DNA of 64,000 nt, taken from positions 1,001,829 through 1,065,828 of the forward strand of contig MU270035.1 in assembly GCA_021432635.1 (NCBI GenBank), in the 5' to 3' direction. Below are positions 12,498 through 22,922 of the stretch, in pieces; positions within the stretch are counted from its first letter, which is position 1, and each line of letters opens with the position of its first letter. This DNA comes from Thozetella sp. PMI_491 (lineage: Eukaryota; Ascomycota; Sordariomycetes; Chaetosphaeriales; Chaetosphaeriaceae). The notes under the pieces are model-generated. The model did not search any database and was not told the origin of the DNA. It saw only the letters and a program-made list of their open reading frames with translations. A program made the translations under genes and the position numbers.

Positions 12498-15400
12498 CTA
12501 GCTAGAGAGCGGCGCGATTACCTCGACCGCACGTTCCACCACTGATCTGACACGATCCGAGAAGACGCGACTGTTGCACTCCACTTCTAAGTCCTCCAGC
12601 CAAATTTTGGCCTCCATTTTGTCTACTTTGATCGAAACCCCGGGAACGGGGATGCCTAGCTTGTGTAGCCGTGCCAGCTCTCTCTGTTGTCTGGCCTCAA
12701 GGGCCTTCCCCCCCTGTTCGTCATCCTCGGATACCTCCATGGATGTGTCGGAAGCATTCTCTTCTTTGAGTCTCTCGGTCCCTCCGTGCAACTTCTCTGG
12801 GGCTTTTATAGAGGAAGGCAGTTTAGGATTTTCGATAGGGGCTACGTTGTCAGCCCCGAACTGTGCCTCCAAGAACATGAAGAGCCGCTCTAGCCGCTCT
12901 TCTGGAGTTAAGCGTGCATGGAGGTTCCGCTGTGGCAGGGTAAAGACGTCCGGGGATTGCGAGTGTGAATGTTTCGTTGTGGAACCTGCCATGGGTTAGC
13001 TTCTGCAACTCCAGCTGTGGCGAGGGGAGATCCTAGAGGGAGGGACGGGAGGGACGGGAGAAAGGGAGAAAGGGAGAAAGGGTGGAGCGAAGAGAGCGTA
13101 CGTTTAACCGCGGCTGGGCTGCTTTCGACGCTGAGCAAGACGGCCATTACGGCGTCGGCGATACCATCATTCACCATGTTGCCCTCCCATTCCAACTCGA
13201 CTTCCCCGTTCGCGCGATAGCGAACAGTGACGCAGCTCATGACGTAGTATGCAGCGATGACTTCTTCAGCTAGACCATACTCCTCCTCTTCCTGCATTCC
13301 ATCGTCTCCGTCCACTTCGTCTACACGAGTTTTCTTTGAGGACGGTAGCTCTTCGACGGTTCCGAAGGTGCTCTCCAGGCTCCACTTGACGAGCTCAATG
13401 CCGGCGGCGCTGAGCTTGAGCCGCTGCTTGCAAGTAATCATAGTGGTGGTCAGGCCAGCGTACTCCCGGAGGTCTTCTGGGGCCATCAGGGACATCTTAA
13501 AGTCGTTCTGTACCAATACCCCCGTAAGAAGGGATGGCTCTTGGCTGGAAACAGTTGCGTCTTTAATCGGCGGTGGTACCGAGGCGAGCTTGCCGACGAC
13601 CTTGGCGGTCTTATCTGCCTTGAATGGAATGCGGAGCTCCTCGCAGTTCCTCGGGCTGTAGACCTTGACCTTGTTGGTCTTGTTGGCATTCAGCGACAGC
13701 AGTTTGGACTTCAGGCGCATCATGTTGTGTTGTTCTCCATGGACGAGAATCTGTCCGGGTTAGCATAGCATCCATTATGGTTGGGGGGTAGGAAGACTGA
13801 CCACCACTGGGGCGGCCACCTCCTCAATGAACTCTCTGTTCTCCGTGCCATCCACATGAGCGGCGAAGGAGTACTCCTGGACGGTACACCGACGAGGAAT
13901 CAAGACCTTCTCGCTATCACCGCCCGGTGCCTTCCTAGCACCTGCCGTATTCCTCGACATGACCGCCTGGATCTGGTCTGGTTCCTGCATGATCTGCTTG
14001 GCCATGGTTCCCTCAACACTGTAGCCAGTGATGATGACACCATTCTTGTCGCTGGGCGCCCAGCGCTCGAGGAGTTCCCGGCTAACGCCGTTCTGAAGCA
14101 TACCTGGGGTTGCGATCATCACACATCCGCCTACGTCATCAAATCGATCCAGATTTTTGAGGGAGCGGATGTATTTGAAGTCCCATGGCCCTCCTTTGCC
14201 CGCACTACCGCCAGAAGACTCTGCCTCGGCCATCCTCTCTCGGAACAGCCGCTTTATGTTGTCATTCATGGCTCCAACGTAGGTCTGGTAAATGACCATA
14301 CACTTGCGAGCCAAATTGCTGGCGTAGTAGATGGGGTACTTCTGGTACGCGGGATGCTTGCCCCAGTACTCATCCAGGATCAAGAAGAGCTCCTGGGCCC
14401 TTCCAAGAGCAAATACCGGCAGCAAGGCGCGGCCGCCTCGATTCAGGATGCCTGTGATAGACTTCATGAGCGCCTGTTCTCGCTCGAGACGGGGGACGTG
14501 CGATGCGATGCCATATGTGGACTCAGTGATAAGCACATCGATCTTGACACCCCTGGGAACTTCGGCAGATACAAGATGCCTGTCCTGCTCGCGGGAGTAG
14601 TCTCCTGTGAAAAGGATTTTTAACCCGGCAATCTCGATGAGGAACATTGCCGCCCCCAGCACGTGGCCGGCCGGATAAGGTGTGATTCGGATTGAAGAGA
14701 TAGTATGGGTGGTATGGTAATCGATAGCCTCGATCTGGGGGAAGGTGTTGAGGAGATCCTGCTCGGTGTAGACAGGCTGGGAGGTCGGGTTGGACGAGGT
14801 ATTGCCCACCCGGACACTGTCTTGAATCAGCCATTTGTAGATGGCCTTGGTGGGATGGGTCATGAAGACCCTGCCTCTGAAATTTGTCTTCGCCAAAACA
14901 TATGGGAGGGAAGCAGCGTGGTCGATATGAAAACTGAATCGGTTAGTCCAAGTGGCTTGTCAGGGCAGGGGAGGTGCGGGAGCGAGTGCGGTATAGGACG
15001 AAATGGATGCCAGGAAGCATGGGTGGGAGAGGGTGAAAATCACAGGCCGCATAGAATAGTGAGCTGGCAGAAGGTGGGCAATGTAGCGGCAAGGCATTGT
15101 ATTTTGGTATCTGAATACATCGGTGAACACATAACTGCCTCCGGCGTGCCGTGGAAGCCAGATCGCTACCCACCGCCGCGCCGTAGCACAAGCGTCACAG
15201 ACCCAAAGCCGCCTTCTAACCAAGAGCACAACGGAAAGAAAGCAGTGGGGGAACGGTCGCGTCTGTTTTAGTATGGAAGAGGGGTATCGCGCGCAGGGGA
15301 GCTTACTGGCTGATTAGGAGCACATCAACCGTGCTCAGATCGAAGTCGTCGAAGAAGGGGAGCGCGGCGAGGCCATCGTAGGCAGGGTGCTGCCCAGCAT

Positions 15401-15622
15401 CAAGCTATACATGGTAAAATGTGGAAATCAGCATAGCTGTGTAGGTGATAGACACTGGATACGACCCACCATGACCGTCTTCCCTTTGTATTGGATGATG
15501 TGACATGATCTTCCAACCTCGTTGCCGCCGCCGAGGCACAGAAACATGAGCTCATCTGCCGGGTCGACAGGTTCCTCGGGGCTTTCTGATACCATAGCCG
15601 AGGCCTTTCTCTTGGACGCCAT
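12498..15622 (-). CDS. ysh1: Ysh1/CPSF73 mRNA 3'-end endonuclease
   Basis: Zinc-dependent endonuclease of the nuclear cleavage and polyadenylation factor, which cuts pre-mRNA before poly(A) addition. I join five exons: 15622-15470, 15404-15307, 14933-13802, 13750-13102 and 12985-12498, giving 839 aa, close to fungal orthologues. The metallo-beta-lactamase fold starts near residue 30 with [10 protein letters not shown]. Metal ligands are the HFHIDH motif at 84-89, whose first His codon is split by intron 2, then [13 protein letters not shown] in the beta-CASP region and the late His in [11 protein letters not shown], which begins exon 4. [10 protein letters not shown] lies between them. The C-terminal 250 residues match the Ysh1/CPSF73 C-terminal domain in position. 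The start in MASKRKAS is the first ATG of the frame leading into the fold. Intron 2 is long (373 nt), and intron 4 carries short purine repeats. The gene is divergent from taf4. Confidence 0.96.
13038..13084. repeat. Purine-rich short tandem repeats inside ysh1 intron 4
   Basis: Two near-copies of GGGAGGGAC are followed by three copies of GGGAGAAA on the plus strand. This lies within the intron between ysh1 exons 4 and 5, so the pre-mRNA carries a pyrimidine-rich version upstream of the 3' splice site, where it may act as a polypyrimidine tract. Confidence 0.7.
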
Positions 15623-16524
15623 TGTGTCTTGGCCCAAGCCAGAGAGCCAGAAATCCAGCTATGGCTTTCGCGGGGGAGGAACTCAGGGACGGGCGACGGC
15701 CGAAAGTTCGCGATAGGGCATTCGTCTCTCAAGCTGCCGTTCGCGGTCCGCAGGCAATTGACTGCGCGCAACCGGTCGTTAAGGCAAGCACACGAGTTCC
15801 TATGGAAGCTTCCAAATGGGCTGCAATCCCTCAGGCATATACAGTAGGGCGCATTTGAGGCGGAAGAAGAGGTGAAGCGCAAAGTGGGTTAGGATCTAGA
15901 TGTGCAGGAGGAATCCGACTGTACGAAAGCCAAGGGAAGAGACGCGCCAAGCTGCGGCTCACATAAAAGCGGGTCTCCAGGAAGAGGTTCAACTTTCGCC
16001 TATTCAGAAGGACAACAATAGCTCTCTCCAGCGAGACGATCACTACATCGCTAAAAAATCCACCCAAGCCAAGAAGTCTTAGAGTCAGTTGCAATTCTCA
16101 TCTACCGCGAAGGATATTAGTTTCTTTCAAGCCCGAGATCTACCGCGCTGACCCATACCAAAGTCAACAAATTGCCGACGTGCACGTGCCGCATAAGTAT
16201 CACGTGACCAGAACGAGCGCGCTCACGTTCGCCTTCGTCGAGAGTCTGCGAATTTGGCCCCGGAGTCGATTTGCGTCCAGAGCGGCCCCATTCATCAAGA
16301 CTTCGCGCGCCGGCTCGTTTCCCAGCCGAAACAGCCTCCTGGCAATCAGATAATCGCTCTCAGTCGTGTTTCCCTTTCAAGCGGCGACGAGGCAGGCACT
16401 TCCATCGGATGGGCGGCGTCGACGAAGGAAGCTCGACCGCGGCGTTCGTTGCCCAGGTTTGACAATTTGACTTGGCCGGCTCTTGGACAATCAGCCCGTC
16501 GCTCTTGTCGCAACGTCTTCCGCC
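15623..16524. promoter_or_regulatory. Shared divergent promoter of ysh1 and taf4
   Basis: This interval of about 0.9 kb lies between the start codons of ysh1 (minus) and taf4 (plus) and must carry both promoters. Two CACGTG E-boxes sit in its middle, at 16183-16188 and 16201-16206. No TATA box is obvious and no ORF is convincing. Confidence 0.7.
16183..16207. promoter_or_regulatory. Pair of CACGTG E-box motifs
   Basis: CACGTG occurs at 16183-16188 and again at 16201-16206. The second sits in the 8-bp palindrome TCACGTGA. Such sites are bound by bHLH factors of the Cbf1/Pho4/USF type in fungi. Their position in the ysh1/taf4 divergent promoter makes a regulatory role plausible, but this is inferred from the motif alone. 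Confidence 0.5.
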
Positions 16525-18477
16525 ATGGCGCAACCCCAGTCGCAGTTCCCTCAGCATATGGCCCCTAGAGCCTTTTCGCCTCAACACTCGCCTTCTCCCA
16601 GCGGCATGCCTCAGCCAGCGCCCCAGGCTGTTGCAGCCACGCCGCTTTCGATGCCATCCAACAAACGACCGCGGACAGATTCACCCGCGAATTCACAGCC
16701 GACCACCCCTTACATACCGTCACCATACAACGCAAGCCCTGCCGGCCAAACTCCACCCTCGATGGCCTCCTCCCCGGCACCTTACTCGACCCTTCCAGCC
16801 TTGAGCCTTCCCTCTGCTGTCCCGACTCCCACGGCGACTCCCCAACCCCAGACCCCATTCCCCAACAGCGCCGCGCCTCCTGGCCCGATGTCGACTCTTA
16901 ATCTTCCTACTCTCACTCCGGTGTCCCCAATAACCCCGACAGTCCCGGCCGCTGGCTCGTTCACGACTGCGACAATGGCTCTCGCCCAACCTCCTCAGGC
17001 ACCCCAGACCCCGGGCGCGATGGGGCCGCCTCCATCCAGACCAGCGCCGGCGGAGCGACATACGAAAGAATACGAGTATGACGTGTCGGACTCGCTAGCT
17101 GGTACAGGCATCGACCTGCGCGCCGAGGAACAGTTCCTGGCTGATTACTACGCTGGCAACTTTGCCTCGGATTCGCGAACTGGATTCCCCGCCAACGCCC
17201 CAGGCAGCAAATCATCCTTCTACGGCGCTGGAGTTGCCAATCAGCCCGCCCAGGACTCGAAGCCCAGGACACATGAACAGTTGGTAGCCGAAACCGCTGA
17301 AAAGGCCTGGGCCGAATCGGCGGCGCGCTTGGCTACTTCTCGTCTTGACGAGATGAAGAATCCCTTCCTCATGTTATCTTTACTACACAAAAGAGTTGAA
17401 AAGATCGCCAAGGAACACAAGCTCGAGGTGAACTTGGACACCAAAGGTGGGGTTCCAACCCTAGGGCGCATGCGACAGCCCCAGGATTTCCCCAGCCAGC
17501 CTACCGTCACCGTCTCAACGAAGGTCGGGCCGGACGGAACCATGGTTACAACCACCGGGTCATGGATTCCCCATGACGCACATTTGATTGACCAGTTGGC
17601 TCTCCTCTCTATCGCAACTAAACACCGGCTCCACGAGAGGCTTGAAGACAGCTACAAGCTGGCTGTGGACAGACAGGCCTCGTCTCATGGCGAAATACCA
17701 GTAGAGTGGGCTGATGCTGCTGCACCACTGAGCACAGCAGCCGCCGCCATTCAGGGTGATCCGGTTCCCAACAGGAAGCGTACGCAAACCGCACACTCTG
17801 AAGTCCCTAGATAGCACGAAATTGGGTTGCTAATGCCTTCAATAGGTTCGTTCAGCGCATTCGCCGCGGCGACTGGTAGTTCACACGGCCAAGGTGCCAA
17901 ATCAGCCAACTTAGCCGGCGTCATGAGAGAAGTGGGCAAGGGGGACCGCTCGGCCGAGGAAGAGAGGCTGCGTAAGCGCCAAAGACGTCTGAATCCGGAG
18001 GCTGCAGCGCCTGCATCCCGGGCCGGATCTGTTGCCCCGGGTACTCCCGGATCCGTCGCACCCGAGCCAGACAAGGCACCGACCAAAGGGCAGAAGAAAA
18101 ACGCGGCCGCCTCTCGCCTAGCTGAAGCATCTAGTACAGCGAGCGCGAATCAGACTTTGGCCGCTCTTATGGGTGGCTTTGGCGGGAAGAAGAAGGGCAA
18201 ATCCTACTCATGGATGATGTCGTCAGGCGGCAGTGGCACAAGCACACCAAGACCCAGTGCGCAGCCAGGAGGCTCATCCGCCGCGGCTACTCCGAAGCCC
18301 CCGGAGAAGACAAATCTGACGCAAGAAGGTCGATACCGACTCGGCACGTGGCGCGAAGATGGCGAGAAAGGCAAGGGTGTCCAGCTGCGAGACTGGGTTG
18401 CTGCCTTGGAACTGGAGGGCATTGAGTCGAGAGCCATCCAGGAAGCATATGCCAAGCTGGATGAGTCTGCCAAGTAA
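16525..18477 (+). CDS. taf4: TFIID subunit 4 (Taf4)
   Basis: Subunit of the general transcription factor TFIID, where Taf4 pairs with Taf12 through a histone fold and helps hold the complex together at promoters. Two exons, 16525-17779 and 17846-18477, give 628 aa. The intron runs from GTACGC to TAG with a GCTAAT branch-like site and splits an Arg codon. Residues 1-170 are Pro/Ser/Thr/Gln-rich and probably disordered. The conserved block begins near 182 (EYDVSDSLAGTGIDLRAEE), followed by helical segment ARLDEMKNPFLMLSLLHKRV near 271, a basic Glu/Arg helix near 445-465, and the terminal domain near 570-628 (RLGTWRED, LRDWVAALELEGIESRAIQEAY), which is the family signature. ATGGCG in a good context was taken as start. 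A poly(A)-like AATAAA lies at 18695-18700. Confidence 0.92.
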
Positions 18478-19332
18478 CCGCGACCAGCTTGGTTTGCGTG
18501 CGCGTTGTATTTACATGTCTCAGTATTACTATTAGCCTGGCGTTGCAGGTGGTCATTGGGGAGGGCGGCTTTTACATCGTCTACAACTAGAAGGACGGCA
18601 ATAGGCTGCTCACGGGGATGGGGGTGGGCGCGCAACCAAGCAAGCAGAATATATGCTCGTCCCAGTCTAATCAAGTCGTGGAGGAGCGAAAGTAAATAAA
18701 GAGTATTTGGAGCGGGCAAGGAACCGAGGCCAGTACTGCATGAATCACCAGCCGTGCCGATGAATGTGTCCGGCTGTGGTGCGAGCAGGTGTCCCCTTGC
18801 AGAGCACGATAACTGTCTAGGATTCACATGGCGTCTTGGAAGTCAGCCATTCTGTGTGGATTGCCGGGCACAGCAGCCCTGAACTATATGAAGCTAGCGA
18901 GACCCTCCACCTGCCTATACAGTAGGTACAACTGGAAGTTAGAAAATCCAAACGCCAGGCGCTAATGCAAAGTCGGCCCGGTTACGCAGCCACAACTGTA
19001 CAGTCGGTTCTAACAGAGCAACGGGACGACTACATGAACAAGCCTGACAAAAGCTGCCCCCGTCCTCGCTCTGTGTGTGTGTGCATATGTGTCAAGGCCT
19101 CCCTTTGGCTTCGGTCGTTTTGCTTTTTGATCCAGTTAATAGAAAGCAAGACCGACATCTCCCTCCTTACTCATTCTCACCCCGTAGCCTCAGCCTAGTC
19201 TCGTCATAGACCCGCCAAGGTCTCGTCACGACACGCCGAGTGTGCTTAGAAGTGATATCGTACAAGGCCAATACTGTTCGGGACTGCAGCTGACGGTTTT
19301 CAGCGCCACTTGCAGCTACCACCACTATATGC
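18478..19332. other. Convergent intergenic stretch (taf4 / atg18 3' regions)
   Basis: This holds the 3' regions of two convergent genes. AATAAA at 18695-18700 is a candidate poly(A) signal for taf4. A TG-rich stretch lies near 19074-19090. No coding sequence is supported, although an unspliced atg18 message would stay open to 19167. Confidence 0.6.
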
Positions 19333-20977
19333 CTAGGCTCCGTATCCGGAGGCATCCAACTTATCATCGCCACCAAGAACTCTGTAGTCCGTACATGAAG
19401 GAGGTCAGCAAGAAGCCCGTCTGCAATGCAAGGCTCGCATATCCGCGTCGAGGTCGGTTGTGTGTAACAGGGTGCGGAAAGGGGAAAAGGGAAAGAGAGG
19501 GTTTCATACGAGAACTGCTTGACCAAATATCCTTCGCCGCCCTGCTCTAGATCAATGTTGAAAACATAGAAACCTCCGTCGCTTGTCACCACCATGACTT
19601 GTGGTGAGTTGCTGCTCATAGCTACAACACTGCGAAGAGGATTGGACGACCCTCCCGCCAGAGTACTGCCTCGGGGCGACGCCGTGTTAGTAGCCTTGGG
19701 GATCTTGATGTAAGCAAAGTCTCGAGTGGGCTCCCACATCTCTGTCACTGTCTGCGGCAAGTAGGAACCCACTACGCCGGCGACGCTGCGGCCCATGATT
19801 TGCGACGACCGACGCAGCATGCTGCTAAAGGAGCCACTCTGCCTCCTGTGCGTGGCTGATGCGGCGCCATTGCCACCCCCAACCCCCGGCGCGCTGCCAG
19901 TGCCGGTCTGCTCGGTCGCCTCGCTGCGCGGCGAGCCTGCGGTGCTACCAGGCGAATTATCTGCACTATCGTAGCTCCTTGACCGCGACCACCTATTCTC
20001 GCGCGGCGAGCCAGGTTCTGGAGCGGGCAGAGCGGCGCCGCCTTGCACGCTGCCTCCTTGTGGAGCCGCAAGACGGAAGATGTGCACCGTGTCCGATGTA
20101 GACGAGACGCACAGCAGAGTAGAACTGAGGTTGAAGGACATGCTGTAAATGGTGGAAGGGTATGTGCCACGCCGAAATTGATAGAGCTTTTGCCCCTTGG
20201 GCATGCTGAAGACGCGGATGATAGTGCCCGTCTCGGATGCTGTTGCAAGCACTGTACCCTCGCTATTGACGGCGATACAGCTCAGAGGTGATCGGTGCGC
20301 CTCGACCACATTGAGAGCCTTTAGGGTGCTCGCATCGAAAATCAGGACGTCGCCCGAGGTTGGGGGTACATAGTTGGACAGGGGCGGTGCATGCGCTGGC
20401 CGCTTGTCCCCTTGGTCCTCACGTGGTTTCGGCAAGGGATATGCGATGTAGCAATTCTCAGACGAGGGAGACAGGGCGCAGATGGCGTTCGGGTTCGGGG
20501 AGGTAGCGATAGTAAAGAGGAGGCTCATGTTGGAGATATCGTATAGGTAGATCTCCTCCTCAAGCACCACGGCCAGCCGCTTGCGGTTCAGGCGCACCGC
20601 CAGCACAGCGGACGGAAAGGTGAGCTCGCAGATGATGGAAGCGCGCTTTGTGTTCTGGATGATCAGGTGGCGGGGCGAGAGAATCAACGCCACCAGGGAG
20701 GTGGAGAAGAGCATTTCGATGATGGACACATTGCCCTCATCGCCGCTGAAAATCTTGGAGAAGGGATCGGTATGGTAAATTCGGAAGCCTTTCGAGGTCC
20801 CTGTCCATCGACGAAATTAGAATACCATGCAGGTTTAGGGAAAGGAGAGGAGGAAGGGCGACGGCTCGTGTGGCTCAGGGCACAAAAAAGCGAGGAGGAG
20901 AGGGCAGGCTACTCACCTACAGCAAGGCAGCTGTGGTCCTGGTTGAATGTGATGAAGTTGAGCGATGGGCCAGCCAT
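19333..20977 (-). CDS. atg18: Autophagy PROPPIN Atg18
   Basis: WD40-type beta-propeller that binds PI3P and PI(3,5)P2 and works with Atg2 in autophagosome growth; it also acts at the vacuole and endosome. I join exons 20977-20917, 20800-19510 and 19381-19333, giving 466 aa. The N-terminal blade reads [24 protein letters not shown] across intron 1. The lipid-binding FRRG motif lies near residue 229 and is followed by the family block [20 protein letters not shown] Ser/Gly/Pro-rich insertion at roughly 260-340 is probably the loop that touches membranes. The protein ends [15 protein letters not shown] from a 49-nt last exon. Without that splice the frame continues to 19167 with unrelated sequence, so I chose the spliced end, which I judge closer to fungal Atg18 tails. 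Atg21/Hsv2 paralogues are the alternative, but the long loop and length favour Atg18. Confidence 0.92.
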
Positions 20978-22922
20978 GACGGTGACCGTCGCCGAGGCTT
21001 CTGTCGCGTGTTTGTCTTCGAAATCCGTGGCAGGGTTGGGATCGAGCCGGCAGAGAAGGTAGGCGAAAGAAAGGGCAGCAGGCAGCGATTCTGCCTATCT
21101 CTGCGATGTAGACGTTGATTCTTGCGCTGTGGAGATAGCCGACAATCCCGTCTCCCTCTTGTTCCTTCTTCCTTACTTCTCCTCTCCGTATTCCCAGTCT
21201 CTCCCTCCGTCTGTCGTACAGGCGCGTGCGCAGGCACACATGTACTGCCTCTTCTATCCCACCTTCTTCTTGCTCTCTTCCTTGCTTGCTCTAACTTGCT
21301 GCCTCCCTCGCGCCTTCTCTCTTTCCTTCTCCCAAGTAGGCGCCTTCAGCAAGTCGGCTGAGAATCGGAGAGAGGGGGAGAGAATTCTAGTTTGATGGTG
21401 ACAGGCTCATCGAGGCGCCGAGCTGGCGATGATAACGGTACGGTTGAGGGAGGAACCTCCTACCAAGAGGCGGTTCCAAGAGGCGGGGCTGGGAAGAGGG
21501 AGCTGCAGGCGGGAAGCTCTGACGCAGTCGCTCTTGTGCCTCCAAGCTCCAAAATCCAGCCAAACCTGAGTCGAAGAAAGGAGCTCGGGCCACCCGCTAG
21601 TACTGTATCTACCTCCTCTCTTTACTACCAAGTTACCTTGCCCTACAGAATGCATACAGTACATGGCCTATGATGATACAGGGATACTCGCCTCCCCATC
21701 CCGTAAGAAAAACAGGGCGGGTCATCCGTAGTGTGTTGCGGGGCGTGTCGTGCATAGGTAGGTCCTGTACACTCAGTACCTTGGAAACAGATATGGCAAT
21801 CTCTGTAGTCATGCTGCGTGTCGCCATTTCAATGTCACTCGCCCAGCCCTACGGATTTCCTCCTCAGCGGAAACCTATGTTCGGCCACATTTAAGAAGAA
21901 AAAATAGGCTAGCTCCGACCCTGCTGTGTGTCAGGACGGTGTGCGATCAGACAAGGCAGACAAGGCATCTGCTTTGGCGAGTTTACTCGGGGCCGGATTG
22001 AGGATATGGTATTCGCCATCCCCTCATCCACGTTGAATCGACCAGATAGATCCAGCATCATGACAGTGCAGAACTTCACCCATGCAGGACACGGCGTCAG
22101 GTGACTGTCAAGCAGATTCAACGCTACATATGGAGACACCAGTGGTGCCAGGGAAGGGTGTAGACGACGAAATAATCGCGTAATATAACGGCAGCTCCAA
22201 AGAAAAGAAGGATATTTGGCATTTTGCATATCGTGTCCCGCAGCCCGCAACAGTTTGTTCGTAAGTTGCAACCCAATAATACCTCGATAATAGCCCAAGC
22301 TCCCTGTTCCATTGCCCTAGCCCATATCCCAGCTCCCTCATTCATCCTTGGATCGACTACGTCGACCACGACCGGTAACGGCAAAGTGCCCCAAACTCAC
22401 ACAATGCTTAGGCGCACTCTAGGCATATATGTCAACGCCTAGGAGCACAAATGAACCAGGAACGTGCAAACAAGTCCACGGGCCTTGGGACAGCCACAAC
22501 CCCCCACGACCAAGCCAGGTTCCCAATATCCTGCTTCGTAGAGCATATCCTCCACACGAACGCAAGCCAATCCGCAGCATGCATACTGTCGTCAAGTGAG
22601 AGAAGAAAGGCCGACGGGTGGCCATGAATGAATCGAATAATAGAAAGGCGACGCATCGCCTAAACGTCGTCCATGTAATGCCGGCCCCTCCCGTATACTC
22701 TGCGGCCCGCGCCTTGGCACGACAGTGTACTCATCGTAGCTCGCGGCCGGGCTCCCAGTGCAAAAAAGGCCCGTCTGAGCAGAACGGGGGGCGGTGCCGG
22801 CTCGTTGGTAACCACGGGCGAGATGGTGGGAGCGCGCTGGTAGGTAGGCTCCGCAGCTGTCGAATATAGCCACGGTCTTCCTGAGCCCGCCAGTACTTCC
22901 CGAAGGACTTCAGCAGGCCTCA
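20978..22922. other. Intergenic stretch between atg18 and pps1
   Basis: This contains the atg18 upstream region and the pps1 downstream region. The first 400 bases beyond the atg18 start are pyrimidine-rich on the plus strand (CTTCTT, CTCTCC runs at 21170-21330). I saw no convincing gene, RNA or repeat in the rest. Confidence 0.55.

Noticed and set aside
13781..14623. 280-codon plus-strand ORF
   Set aside because: It lies antisense inside ysh1 exon 3. The minus strand carries the metallo-beta-lactamase motifs, so this is a shadow frame.
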